From: Nocardia spumae
GTDB taxonomy: Bacteria; Actinomycetota; Actinomycetes; Mycobacteriales; Mycobacteriaceae
Reading direction: 5' to 3'
Assembly: GCF_020733635.1 (NCBI RefSeq)
Contig: NZ_JAJFZL010000001.1
Coordinates: 1,550,001-1,614,000 of the forward strand
DNA length: 64,000 nucleotides
The position numbers and the translations under genes are program-made. This document shows, in pieces, positions 1-8,988 of this stretch (positions are counted from its first letter, which is position 1; each line of letters opens with the position of its first letter). The notes under the pieces are model-generated. The model made no database searches. It saw nothing but the letters and a program-made list of their open reading frames with translations, and was not told the DNA's origin.

Positions 1-180
1 GGTGGAATGCGTCGGCGGCATGCGGACGTCGGCGATGACGAGATCGGGTGTGGCGCGGTCGGTTTCGTGAACGAGTTCGACTGCCGTGCCGACCGCGGTA
101 ACGTCGTGGCCTTCGTCGGTGAGCAAGCGCAGCAGACCCTCGCGCAAAAGTGCCGAATCCTCGGCGATCACGATGCGCAC
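1..180 (-). CDS. Response regulator receiver domain, partial (cut by window edge)
   Basis: Only the first 60 codons are inside the window. They read as a receiver domain: a VRIVIAEDSALLREGLLRL start with the acidic pair E7-D8, and a later LVIADVRMP stretch holding the phospho-acceptor Asp. The GTG start at 180 lies inside the last codons of the upstream histidine kinase gene, so the two are translationally coupled and form a two-component pair. This kinase class normally partners with NarL/LuxR-type regulators, so a C-terminal HTH is expected beyond the edge but is not visible. Confidence 0.85.
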   Translation of the reverse strand, partial: MRIVIAEDSALLREGLLRLLTDEGHDVTAVGTAVELVHETDRATPDLVIADVRMPPTHST

Positions 181-1265
181 GGTAGCTCCGCCGTAACAGT
201 CGTGGGGCCGCCGGCGGGGCTGTGCACTTCGAATACGCCGTCGAGTGCGGCCACCCGGCGCCGCAGCCCGGTCAGGCCGCCGCCCTCGGGGTCGGCCCCG
301 CCGATACCTTCGTCTCGGACTACGGTCACAACCCGGTCCGGCAGCTGGGTGACCGACACCGAGATCTCCTCCGCGCCTGAGTGTTTCGTGGCGTTGGTGA
401 CTGCCTCGGCGACCACGAAATACGCCGCCGCCGCGATCGGGGTCGGCGGTTCGCGATCGATATGCAGGTCCAGCCACAGTCGCATGGTGGTGTGCGCGGG
501 CAAGTCCCGCAGTGCCGCCTCGAGACCGCGCTCGTCGAGGACCGAGGGGTAGATCCGCCACGCCACTTCGCGCAGGTCGGCGATCAACCGGGTCGCCTCG
601 TCGACTGCGTGGTCGAGTTCGCCGGCCAGATCGGTTGCGTTCTGCCGCTGCAGGACTCGGCGCACGCGGCCCAGCTGCAGTGCGAGCGTGACGGTTCGCT
701 GCTGCACCCCGTCGTGGAGGGTGCGTTCGATGCGGCGGCGCTCGTCGTCGACGGCGCCTATGACACCAGCCCGCGTGCGTTCGAGTTCCCGCAACCGGCT
801 TTGAGTGCCATCGTCGCCCAGATACCGCATCGCCGTGACCGCGTCACCATGGCCGAGCGCGAGGGCGAACTGGCGGCACAGGTATATGCCGACGGCTCCC
901 ACGGCCAGTGAAACCGCACTGGTCATCAGTGGAATGCGGTGCACCAGTGTGAGTTCCAGCGCCCACCCGAAATATCCCAGCGCAGCGGCGCCTGCCGCGA
1001 TCAGCACGACACCGCCCGCGACAGCGTGCAGCGCGCGCAGTAGCACGTAACCGGCGGGGTCGCGGTCGGGTAGCTCGGCCACGGCGGTGGCGTGGAACCA
1101 GCGCACGAGTCGATGCCTTTCCCGACGGGCGTGACGGCGCAGGCCGAGGACATCCCCGCGCGCGAGCGCCGCGAGGCCGCACAGCGCCGTGCAGGTCCCG
1201 AGGACCGCGCCGACCACGGGATAGCATGCTCGGCGCGGCAGCGAGAGGTCACCGATCACGATCAC
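168..1265 (-). CDS. Membrane sensor histidine kinase, NarX/DesK (HisKA_3) type
   Basis: A 365-residue two-component sensor kinase. The N-terminal half has hydrophobic segments near residues 12-35 and 78-140 and should sit in the membrane. The dimerisation helix carries the phospho-accepting His in ERRRIERTLHDGVQQ (about residue 184). The ATPase part has an N box in VAEAVTNATKHSG and a glycine-rich lid near GGGLTGLRRRVAALDG. The GTG start overlaps the TGA of the upstream DedA gene as GTGA, and the 3' end overlaps the response regulator start, so the three form one operon. The signal sensed is unknown. Confidence 0.9.
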   Translation of the reverse strand: MIVIGDLSLPRRACYPVVGAVLGTCTALCGLAALARGDVLGLRRHARRERHRLVRWFHATAVAELPDRDPAGYVLLRALHAVAGGVVLIAAGAAALGYFGWALELTLVHRIPLMTSAVSLAVGAVGIYLCRQFALALGHGDAVTAMRYLGDDGTQSRLRELERTRAGVIGAVDDERRRIERTLHDGVQQRTVTLALQLGRVRRVLQRQNATDLAGELDHAVDEATRLIADLREVAWRIYPSVLDERGLEAALRDLPAHTTMRLWLDLHIDREPPTPIAAAAYFVVAEAVTNATKHSGAEEISVSVTQLPDRVVTVVRDEGIGGADPEGGGLTGLRRRVAALDGVFEVHSPAGGPTTVTAELPCAS

Positions 1266-1909
1266 GAACCCAGGCTAGACCCAGCGCGTACACGGCGAAC
1301 CAACCAGAAGATCACTGCCACACCCGCTGCGACTCCGATGGCCAGTTGGTACCGCGCCGCATAGTCGCGGATCAGTTCCCAATTTTCGCCCAGGTGATAC
1401 CCGGCCAGCACGAACAAGGTGTTCCAGATCGCGCTGCCCGCGGCAGTGAGCGCGATGAACCAGCCGACCGGCATCCGCTCGACACCAGCGGGCAGCGAGA
1501 CCAAACACCGCACCACCGGCACCATCCGGCCGATCAGCACCGCCTTGCGGCCGTGCCGGGCGAACCATTGTTCGCTGCGCTCGAGGTCTTCGGTCCGTAT
1601 GAGCGGTAGCCGCGCCACGACGGCGTACAGGCGCTCCCTTCCGACCAGCAGGCCGAGCAGATACAGCACCATCGCACCGGTCACCGAACCGATGGTGGTC
1701 CACACCAGCGCGCCGGCCAACGACATTTCGCCACGCGCGGCCGCGAAACCGGCCAGCGGAAGAATGACTTCGCTTGGAATAGCCGGAAACACGCTGTCGA
1801 CGGCATTGGCCACCGCCGCGCCCGGTCCTCCGAGAGCGTGCATGATCGTCGTAGCCCACCCCGCGACACCGCCGGACTCGGCGGCGTAAACGGCTGTCAC
1901 ATTGTTCAT
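1262..1909 (-). CDS. DedA family membrane protein
   Basis: DedA/SNARE-associated (VTT domain) integral membrane protein of about 215 residues. The family is involved in membrane homeostasis and lipid flipping. Diagnostic stretches are FPAIPSEVILPLAGFAA near the N-terminus and GRMVPVVRCLVSLPAG followed by a glycine-rich helix. At least four hydrophobic segments are visible. I chose the ATG at 1909; a GTG three codons upstream (1918) is equally possible, since neither has a clear ribosome site. It is the first gene of the operon with the kinase and regulator, suggesting the two-component system monitors the envelope. Confidence 0.88.
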   Translation of the reverse strand: MNNVTAVYAAESGGVAGWATTIMHALGGPGAAVANAVDSVFPAIPSEVILPLAGFAAARGEMSLAGALVWTTIGSVTGAMVLYLLGLLVGRERLYAVVARLPLIRTEDLERSEQWFARHGRKAVLIGRMVPVVRCLVSLPAGVERMPVGWFIALTAAGSAIWNTLFVLAGYHLGENWELIRDYAARYQLAIGVAAGVAVIFWLVRRVRAGSSLGS

Positions 1910-1983
1910 GATCGCCACGTTAGAAGCCGAATGTCCGCAGAACAGTGGGGGTTTCCGGACGACGACCTGTGGATTTCCGCACC

Positions 1984-3063
1984 CTACCGCAGGCAGAACA
2001 CCGCCGCCGCGGCCGCGGCGAACTCCACGAAACTGTCACCCGGCGCCGATGCCAGCAGCATGGTCATGACCCGGTCGTCCGGCCCGACGAACACATAGGT
2101 GAGATAGCCCAGCAACTCACCACCGTGTCCCCACAGCCGCACCCCGCACGGCAGGTCGAATCGTTGGATGCCCAAGCCGTAGTGAAAGCCCATTCCCATC
2201 GGAACCGTCTGCTGCATCCGTTCCAGCATCGCCGCCGACAGGAGGCGACCGCTCATGAGCGCGCCAAAGTACGTGCTCAAATCCTTTGTCGTGGAAATCA
2301 TCTCGCCCGCAGCCCAATCCAGCGAAGGATTCTGCTCCGCGACGTCGACGGTGGCTCCCGAACCGGATGTGGATCGTGCTGCTACCGCGGGGGCGCCGAT
2401 CGTCGGGTCGTCACCGGGTAGTGACGTGTCGCGCAGGCCCAATGGATCGAGTATGCGATGACGGATGGTATCCCCATACGGCATACCCGTGACCTTCTCG
2501 ATCAGCGCGCCGAGCACGATGTAGTTGGTGTTGGAGTACCGGAAGCCGGTTCCAGGCGCGAAATACGGAGGATGTGAGAACGCTGCGGCCAGCAATTCCG
2601 CCGGCGCGTGGTGCCGGAAGCGATCCTCGCCGCGCCACCGGTTGGTCGACATGCCAGGTTCTTTCATGTAGTCATACAGACCACTGGTGTGGTTGAGTAG
2701 CTGACCTGCGGTGATGGATCGGCCACCGGGGACAACATCGGGCAGAACGCGATCGATGGGAGCATCCAGGTCGAGGATTCCCTGTTCGGCCAGTTGCAGT
2801 ACCACCGTCGCGACGAACGTCTTCGTCACGCTCCCGATCCGGAAATGTGTCCGCGGGGCTACCACCTCGCCCGCCTGCCAGATCTGCGTCCCGTGCCGGT
2901 CCGATACCTGCAGCGCCGCCGCCGTCACCGGCCTACCGGCACTTCGATCCACGATGAAACCGATCACCGCTTCCCGATGGCCCACCAGTAGCAGCGCCGC
3001 TGCCACCGGGAGACCCACCACCACCGACAACACAACTATCAACACTCTTCGAAGCACTCGCAC
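1984..3063 (-). CDS. Serine hydrolase, beta-lactamase/DD-peptidase (class C) family
   Basis: A 359-residue protein with an N-terminal hydrophobic signal or anchor (about residues 5-27). It is therefore exported, with the catalytic domain outside the membrane. The catalytic SxxK is SVTK at residues 78-81. A YSNTNY segment supplies the Tyr-x-Asn motif, and a late LWGHGGELLGY supplies the HGG box that replaces KTG in this family. These fit D-alanyl-D-alanine carboxypeptidases and beta-lactamase-like esterases; the substrate cannot be told from sequence. The start is GTG. The MerR-type regulator upstream is on the same strand, 131 bp away. Confidence 0.85.
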   Translation of the reverse strand: MRVLRRVLIVVLSVVVGLPVAAALLLVGHREAVIGFIVDRSAGRPVTAAALQVSDRHGTQIWQAGEVVAPRTHFRIGSVTKTFVATVVLQLAEQGILDLDAPIDRVLPDVVPGGRSITAGQLLNHTSGLYDYMKEPGMSTNRWRGEDRFRHHAPAELLAAAFSHPPYFAPGTGFRYSNTNYIVLGALIEKVTGMPYGDTIRHRILDPLGLRDTSLPGDDPTIGAPAVAARSTSGSGATVDVAEQNPSLDWAAGEMISTTKDLSTYFGALMSGRLLSAAMLERMQQTVPMGMGFHYGLGIQRFDLPCGVRLWGHGGELLGYLTYVFVGPDDRVMTMLLASAPGDSFVEFAAAAAAVFCLR

Positions 3064-3194
3064 CGGCCGAAACTACGGCCGGGCCGAACCCGCGGCCATG
3101 CGGCAAACCCCCGAAGTCCCCTGCGGAAAACCGCGTTCAACAGACAGGCACCGGGTGCGGGTCCGGGATGACTCGGACCCTCTATCGGCACGAG

Positions 3195-4019
3195 TCAGTT
3201 GGTGCGCTGGTTTTTGACGACCGGTTCCTGGAACTCGGTAACCCAATCGTCGCGGTTCGCGGGACACTCTAGGTTGGCCTCCCTGGGATGGCCGGTGGAG
3301 CGGTAGCCGTTGGCATCGATCCAGCGGCCCAGGGTTTGGAAGCTGGGCAGGCTGGTGTCCATCGACCCGCGATGCAGAATGGTCGCAGCCTGTTCGATCG
3401 GTGGTAGTTCCACGATCCGCAATCCGTCCTCTTCCATCAGCGGCGCGCGGACCTCGACACCGGCGTGGATGAGGACCCCGCCTTCGGGGGCGTCCTCGTA
3501 GTGGGCGATACCGGGACCTGAAGCAGTGATGCCTGCGACACCGAGACGTCGGAACAGCTCGTCGTACAGCGGCTGGATGACCGGACCGATACTGTCGAAG
3601 TCTGGTGCCACACCGGTTAATTCGGCAACCCGCACGCTCGGCAGACTCTTCAATACCACATCGTTGTCGGGCATCTGCCCCTCGCTTTCGATCGAGCGGA
3701 GCCTCGCCTCCACCTGCGCCAACCTGGCCGACGTGGCTCGCATGGCAGCTTCCAGTTCTGCTCGCCGCAGCCGCAGCATGGCACGCAGTTCGAAGGTCGT
3801 GACCTTCTCGTCCAGAATTTCGCCGACCTGCTGGAGGGTGAATCCCAGATCTTTGAGCGCGATGATGCGGTTGAGACGGGCCAGCTGGTCGGCGTTGTAG
3901 TAGCGGTAGCCGGTGGCCGGGTCGACTCGAGCTGGACGCAAGAGCCCGCGCGCGTCGTAGTGACGCAGCATCCGGACCGATACGCGACCGTGCCGGGCGA
4001 AGTCTCCGATAATGAACAT
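3195..4019 (-). CDS. MerR family regulator with GyrI-like effector domain
   Basis: A 274-residue transcription regulator. Residues 1-70 form the MerR winged helix: FIIGDFARHGRVSVRMLRHY, then GYRYYNADQLARLNRI. A coiled-coil dimerisation helix follows (about 75-115), then a C-terminal GyrI/BmrR-type small-molecule binding domain (about 120-274). The ATG at 4019 puts the HTH at the N-terminus as expected; an upstream in-frame start at 4046 adds nine unlikely residues. MerR regulators of this layout usually respond to hydrophobic cations or drugs. The downstream serine hydrolase is a possible target. Confidence 0.9.
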   Translation of the reverse strand: MFIIGDFARHGRVSVRMLRHYDARGLLRPARVDPATGYRYYNADQLARLNRIIALKDLGFTLQQVGEILDEKVTTFELRAMLRLRRAELEAAMRATSARLAQVEARLRSIESEGQMPDNDVVLKSLPSVRVAELTGVAPDFDSIGPVIQPLYDELFRRLGVAGITASGPGIAHYEDAPEGGVLIHAGVEVRAPLMEEDGLRIVELPPIEQAATILHRGSMDTSLPSFQTLGRWIDANGYRSTGHPREANLECPANRDDWVTEFQEPVVKNQRTN

Positions 4020-4049
4020 GACGCCTCTCAGCCCACCGCCTGACACCGT

Positions 4050-4301
4050 GTGAGAGTCAAGTACCCCATTTTCATTGAGGGACTGGACGAGCCGGTTGAC
4101 CGGTACTCCGACGGTGCGGACGCGGTACAGGCGCTGGAACTCGGTATGAAGATGATCGGTGACGTGCTCACCGACGCCGGATGTGGGAGCGCGAACACCC
4201 CTGCCGACACGCTTCGGTGCGGGTGTTCGTTATCGCGGTGGAGGGTTCCGGTCCGGGCGGCTCCGGGCCACGATCGCCGAGCAGGGAGTGTGGGAGGGTG
4301 A
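4050..4301 (+). pseudogene. Short ORF resembling the C-terminal part of a DUF6968-like protein
   Basis: The GTG-started frame gives an 83-residue product whose first 42 residues look protein-like: YPIFIEGLDEPVDRYSDG, then DAVQALELGMKMIGDVL. This resembles what I remember of the C-terminal end of small Nocardia DUF6968-type proteins, which run IxGL...DAVQAL. The remaining residues are Arg/Cys-rich, unlike a folded domain, and run into the 5' region of the next gene. It may be a 5'-truncated remnant or a short real protein. Family assignment is from memory only. Confidence 0.3.
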
Positions 4302-4305
4302 AGTC

Positions 4306-6387
4306 ATGAACCGATTGGGCAGCGCGACCTCCCCGTACCTGCGGCAGCATGCCGACAACCCGGTCGATTGGCGGGAGTGGGACGCCGACGCGCTGGCGGA
4401 GGCCGCGGCGCGGGATGTGCCGATTCTGCTGTCCGTCGGATACGCGAGTTGCCACTGGTGTCATGTGATGGCACACGAATCGTTCTCCGACCCGGCCACC
4501 GCCGAGCTGATGAACGCCGATTTCGTGTGTGTGAAGGTGGACCGGGAGGAACGGCCCGATATCGATGCCGTGTACATGTCCGCGACGGTCGCCATGACCG
4601 GGCAGGGCGGCTGGCCCATGACCTGTTTTCTCACGCCGGGCGGGGAGCCGTTCTACTGCGGGACCTATTATCCGAAGACACCGCGCGGCGGCATGCCGTC
4701 GTTCACCCAGCTGCTGACCGCGGTCACCGACACCTGGACCACCCGTCGTGAGGAGGTCGATCAGGCGGCCGGACAGGTGGCCCAGGCGCTGCGGGAACAG
4801 ACGGCCGGGTTGCCCGCCACCGAGATCGGTGTCACGCCCGAACTGCTCGCGCACGCGGTGGCCACGGTCCTGCGGGATGTGGACCAGCGCTACGCCGGAT
4901 TCGGTGGTGCGCCCAAATTTCCGCCGTCGGCGCTACTCGAGGGCCTGCTGCGGCACTACGAGCGCACCGGTGACCACACTGTGCGGCAGGTGGTTTCGCA
5001 GACCTGCGCCGCGATGGCCCGCGGCGGTATCTACGATCAGCTCGGCGGTGGGTTCGCGCGCTACTCGGTCGACGCCGCCTGGGTGGTACCGCATTTCGAG
5101 AAGATGCTCTACGACAATGCCCAGTTGCTGCGGGTGTACGCCCATCTGGCGCGCGTCGAGGCCGGTGCGGGCGCGACGTCGTCGCTGCCGCACCGGATCA
5201 CCGAGGAGACCGCCGCCTTCCTGCTGACCGATCTGCTGACCGCCGAGGGCGGTTTCGCCTCGGCGTTCGATGCCGACACCCATCTGGAACCGGGTGTGCC
5301 CGGTATCGAGGGCGCGACCTACGTCTGGACTCCGGAGCAGCTGACCGACGCGCTCGGACCCGAGGACGGCTCCTGGGCCGCAACGGTTTTCGGGGTGACG
5401 GCCGAAGGCACCTTCGAACACGGCACGTCCGTGCTCACCCGCTACAGCGATCCCGGCGACGCCGGGCGCTTCGACGATATCCGGCAGCGGTTGCGGGCCG
5501 CGCGTGATCGCCGACCGCAGCCCGAACGCGACGACAAGGTGGTCACCGCCTGGAACGGCATCGCTATTACCGCGCTGGTGGAGGCCGGTACCGCATACGA
5601 CCGGCCCGAGTGGGTGGCCGGTGCGCGGCGCTGCGCGAATTTCCTGCTCGACCGGCATGTCGTGGACGGCCGCCTGATGCGCGCCTCACTCGGCGGTGTC
5701 GCCGGGACCGCTCCGGGTGTGCTCGAGGATTACGCCTGGTTCGCGACCGGATTGCTGGCATTGCATCAGGCCACCGGTGAGCCGTCGTGGCTCGAGCACG
5801 CGCAGCGCCTGATCGACACCGCGACAACATATTTCGACGATCCGGACGCTCCCGGGAGCTGGTTCGACACCGCCGCGGACGCCGAATCCCTGGTCGCCCG
5901 CCCGCGTGATCCGATCGACGGTGCCACCCCCGCCGGCGCCTCGGCGTTCGCGGAGACCTTGCTGACCGCCGCCGCACTGAGCGATCCGGAGCGCGGCGCC
6001 CGCTACCGCGGCCTCGCCGACGCGACATCGGATGTGGGCGCGGTGGTGCTGGCGCGGGCTCCCCGTTCCGCGGGGCAGTGGCTCAGCGTGGCCGAGGCCG
6101 CGCTGGCCGGACCGATCCAGATCGCGATCTCGGTGCCGGGGGCTCGCGACGCGGCGGCCGAATTGCTGGGCGCCGCACGTCGATTCGCGCCCGGCGGCGC
6201 CGTCGTCGTAGCGGGAGAGCGGGATTCGACCCCGCTGCTCGCGGATCGCCCGCCCGTCCACGGCGCTCCGGCCGCCTACATCTGCCGGGGCGCGGTCTGT
6301 GATCTGCCGGTCTCGGATCCGGACCGGGTCCGGGCCGCGCTGGTCGGTGATCGAGAGCCGTTCGGCGACCGACATCTCGGTGGCTGA
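4306..6387 (+). CDS. DUF255 thioredoxin-like/glycoside-hydrolase-like protein (YyaL/SPATA20 family)
   Basis: A 693-residue cytosolic protein. The first ~180 residues are a thioredoxin fold with the family signature CHWCH at residues 49-53, then the FVCVKVDREERPD strand. The rest is an (alpha/alpha)6-barrel-like domain with GGFARYSVDAAWVVPHFEKMLYDN. I chose the ATG at 4306, which gives the typical MNRLGSATSPYLRQHADNP beginning and follows a purine-rich GGGAGGGTG; the frame is open further upstream but that part is not conserved-looking. From memory the M. tuberculosis equivalent is Rv1084. The biochemical role of the family is unsettled. Confidence 0.93.
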   Translation: MNRLGSATSPYLRQHADNPVDWREWDADALAEAAARDVPILLSVGYASCHWCHVMAHESFSDPATAELMNADFVCVKVDREERPDIDAVYMSATVAMTGQGGWPMTCFLTPGGEPFYCGTYYPKTPRGGMPSFTQLLTAVTDTWTTRREEVDQAAGQVAQALREQTAGLPATEIGVTPELLAHAVATVLRDVDQRYAGFGGAPKFPPSALLEGLLRHYERTGDHTVRQVVSQTCAAMARGGIYDQLGGGFARYSVDAAWVVPHFEKMLYDNAQLLRVYAHLARVEAGAGATSSLPHRITEETAAFLLTDLLTAEGGFASAFDADTHLEPGVPGIEGATYVWTPEQLTDALGPEDGSWAATVFGVTAEGTFEHGTSVLTRYSDPGDAGRFDDIRQRLRAARDRRPQPERDDKVVTAWNGIAITALVEAGTAYDRPEWVAGARRCANFLLDRHVVDGRLMRASLGGVAGTAPGVLEDYAWFATGLLALHQATGEPSWLEHAQRLIDTATTYFDDPDAPGSWFDTAADAESLVARPRDPIDGATPAGASAFAETLLTAAALSDPERGARYRGLADATSDVGAVVLARAPRSAGQWLSVAEAALAGPIQIAISVPGARDAAAELLGAARRFAPGGAVVVAGERDSTPLLADRPPVHGAPAAYICRGAVCDLPVSDPDRVRAALVGDREPFGDRHLGG

Positions 6388-6442
6388 CATCGAGTGATCG
6401 GCGGGCGCTCGGGGAGCGAATCGGCGCCCACCGCGGCGCCGG

Positions 6443-7966
6443 TCAGGCCTCGGTGGATGTTTCCGGCGCCGGTGCCTCCACCAGGCCGACCGGCTTGCGG
6501 TCGGTCCAGCACGCCGTCGGCTCCTTGCGTCCGCGCAGCTGGATCTTGTCGTAGAGGACCCAGCGGGAGCGTTCGGATTCGGTGGCGGCCTCGATCACGG
6601 CCTGGCTGGCCAGAATTCGGCGGGGGACTTCCTTGGCCTCGGTCGTCAGGCGTGATGCCTCGTTGACCGCATCGCCGATCACGGTGAATTCCAGCCGGGT
6701 ATCGGAGCCCACGTCGCCGGCGAAGACCGAACCGCGGGCCACCCCGATGCCGATATCGAATTCGCCGCCGAGGGCGACCTCGTCGCGGATACGCCGGGCC
6801 GCGCGCAGTGCGGGAGTCGCGTTGTCGCCGAGGGCGATCGGCGCACCGAAGATGCACAGTGCCGCATCGCCCTCGAACTTGTTGACCAGGCCGCCGTTGT
6901 CCTCGGTCGCCGACACCACCACCGCCAGTAGCCGATTGAGCTTCTCGACGAACTCCCGCGGCGCCAGTTCGGTGGACAGCTCCACCGATCCGGTCACATC
7001 CACGAACAGGGCGGTCACCACCCGCACGTCCCCGGTCAGGTCGACTTTGCCGGACAGTGCCCGCTCGGCGACCTCGTTGCCCACGTGCCGGCCGAACACA
7101 TCGCGCATACGTTCACGTTCGGACAGGTTCTCCGCGAGTTCGTTCACCGACAGTTCCAGCCGCCCGATCTCGCTGGCGCTGGTGATCGGCACCCGGGCGG
7201 AGAGTTCACCGCGCCCGATCCGGTCCAGGGCGCGCTGTAGTGAGCGCAGCGGCGCGGCCACCGAGCGCGCCAGCGTGGCGGTCGTGAGCGCTCCGACCAG
7301 TAGGCCGACCAGCGACATGTACAGCGCGGTCCGCACCCGATCGGTGGCGTCGGCCACCGGATCGCCCAACACGGTGATCAGCATCAGCAGCGGCATGGCC
7401 CCGGCGACCGCCCAGGAGATCACCAGCCGGTTGAGTACGGTGGCGCTCCAGTGCGAGGTGCCTCCGAGAACCCGCGCGATCACCGGGATGGTCGGCCGGA
7501 TGAGCCGGTCGACGACCAGGAAGGTGAAACCGGCCGATTCCAGCGCGCCGAGGAAGAACATCGCGCCGAGGGCCCACAGCGCCCGGGTCGGCACGACCTG
7601 GGCGAACAGTGCGGTGGCGATGATGACGCCGGGAATCCAGATCGCCAGGGCCCGGACGGTGATCGCGACCGGCAGTTTCAGCAGTCGCTCGGCCTCGGGC
7701 CTGGTGGGCCGCCGGGTCTGATCGATCCAGCCGAAGTAGTACACCCGGTCGCGGACCGCGAGTACGACGCCGACCACAGCGCCGAGGATGGGGTAGATGG
7801 CGGTCTGAGTCAGCGCGGTGAGCCATTCGTCACCGAGTGCGCCCAGAAATCCGCTCAACCACAGTTCGACGACGATGACCGCCAGTCCGCCCAGGTTGCA
7901 GGCCATCACCACCGTCGAGAGGCCCCAGCGCGCACGCAGGGCCCAGAGCACGAGTCGACTGGTCAT
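6443..7966 (-). CDS. Membrane adenylate cyclase, class III, with HAMP domain
   Basis: A 507-residue enzyme making cAMP. Several hydrophobic segments fill the first ~240 residues, then a HAMP linker (about 240-295), then the cyclase domain. Catalytic residues look complete: metal Asp in FVDVTGS, metal Asp in EGDAALCIFG, adenine-selecting Lys in NKFEGD, Asp in IGDAVN, and transition-state Asn and Arg in NEASR. That pattern favours ATP over GTP. The layout matches the mycobacterial six-helix/HAMP/cyclase group (Rv1318c-Rv1320c type). It stands alone, convergent with the DUF255 gene. Confidence 0.93.
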   Translation of the reverse strand: MTSRLVLWALRARWGLSTVVMACNLGGLAVIVVELWLSGFLGALGDEWLTALTQTAIYPILGAVVGVVLAVRDRVYYFGWIDQTRRPTRPEAERLLKLPVAITVRALAIWIPGVIIATALFAQVVPTRALWALGAMFFLGALESAGFTFLVVDRLIRPTIPVIARVLGGTSHWSATVLNRLVISWAVAGAMPLLMLITVLGDPVADATDRVRTALYMSLVGLLVGALTTATLARSVAAPLRSLQRALDRIGRGELSARVPITSASEIGRLELSVNELAENLSERERMRDVFGRHVGNEVAERALSGKVDLTGDVRVVTALFVDVTGSVELSTELAPREFVEKLNRLLAVVVSATEDNGGLVNKFEGDAALCIFGAPIALGDNATPALRAARRIRDEVALGGEFDIGIGVARGSVFAGDVGSDTRLEFTVIGDAVNEASRLTTEAKEVPRRILASQAVIEAATESERSRWVLYDKIQLRGRKEPTACWTDRKPVGLVEAPAPETSTEA

Positions 7967-8071
7967 AGCCCCTGGCAGTGGTCTGGTTCGGTATTACCGG
8001 TTTCGGACGGATAGCACGAACGAGCATAGAACCCGCCCGTGTCGGCGCGACGGGTTACCGGTGATCTTGTC

Positions 8072-8812
8072 CTACGACAATACGACGAGCCAGATCGCCA
8101 CGTAGTGACACAGGGCCGCGAGAACCGTTGCGGCATGGAAGAATTCGTGATGCCCGAAGATCTCCGGCCACGGATTCGGCCATTTCGTCGCGTACAGGAT
8201 CGCGCCGGCACTGTAAGCAATCCCACCGATCAGCAGCAGCACCATGGGCGCCACCCCCACGTTGTGGGTCAATGTCGCGGCGACCGGCACGATGGCCCAG
8301 CCCAGTAGCAGATACAGCGGGACCCCGACCCAGCGTGGCGCGGTCGGCCACAACAGTTTCAGCCCGACTCCGGCCACCGCGCCGCACCAGACCACGATCA
8401 GCAGGGTGATCCCGGTCGCGCCGGGCAGGCCCAGCAGTGCGAACGGGGTGTAGCTCCCGGCGATGAACAGGAAGATCATCGAATGGTCGGCGCGCTTCAT
8501 GTGGGTCCGGGCCTCGACGGTGCGCCAGGTCACCCGGTGGTAGATCGCGCTCACGCCGAACAGGCCGCACACCGTCAGGCCGTAGATCAGTGTCGACCAG
8601 CCCGCCGTCGCGGATACCGTGGCCGCGACCGCGACCAGTACCGCGACCGCCACCGCGGCGACGGCCACGGCGTAGGTGTGGATCCAGCCCCGCATCCGCG
8701 GTTTGACGGCGCGCATGCCCTCCCGCGCCGCATCCGCCAGGGCCGGTTCCCGCGCGGCGGGCGTGATGTGGGCGCCGAGATCCGGATTCGCCGAGCTCAC
8801 CGATTCGGGCAC
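8072..8812 (-). CDS. Hemolysin III / TrhA family seven-helix membrane protein
   Basis: A 246-residue polytopic membrane protein of the YqfA/HlyIII branch of the PAQR superfamily. Conserved histidines are present: YHRVTW, a Ser-Met-Ile-Phe motif with an adjacent His ([16 protein letters not shown]), and [18 protein letters not shown] near the C-terminus. Members affect membrane fluidity in bacteria; toxin activity should not be assumed from the name. The GTG start at 8812 follows a perfect AGGAGG six bases upstream. A 20-bp palindrome lies just beyond that ribosome site. Rv1085c is the remembered M. tuberculosis counterpart. Confidence 0.93.
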   Translation of the reverse strand: MPESVSSANPDLGAHITPAAREPALADAAREGMRAVKPRMRGWIHTYAVAVAAVAVAVLVAVAATVSATAGWSTLIYGLTVCGLFGVSAIYHRVTWRTVEARTHMKRADHSMIFLFIAGSYTPFALLGLPGATGITLLIVVWCGAVAGVGLKLLWPTAPRWVGVPLYLLLGWAIVPVAATLTHNVGVAPMVLLLIGGIAYSAGAILYATKWPNPWPEIFGHHEFFHAATVLAALCHYVAIWLVVLS

Positions 8813-8827
8813 AAGTTACCTCCTAGT

Positions 8828-8847
8828 AACCTACGGTTCCGTAGGTT
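8828..8847. promoter_or_regulatory. 20-bp palindrome upstream of hemolysin III gene
   Basis: AACCTACGG-TT-CCGTAGGTT: perfect nine-base arms around a two-base centre. It lies four bases beyond the AGGAGG of the hemolysin III gene and between that gene and the divergent prenyl synthase gene. Size and symmetry fit a TetR-family operator, and binding there would block transcription of one or both genes. No regulator gene lies beside it, so the repressor would act from elsewhere. Confidence 0.7.
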
Positions 8848-8988
8848 GGGTCTTCAGCCACTGTACCGGCAGTAGGCTCGGCGCGCCGGTGGCCGCCGAG
8901 ATATGGTCGAGCGAACCCAATGAACTGATTCGTGGTGTCCGCTGCCATGGCTCGGGCGGCACGCGAGAGGTGGATAAGGTTGGCAGCC

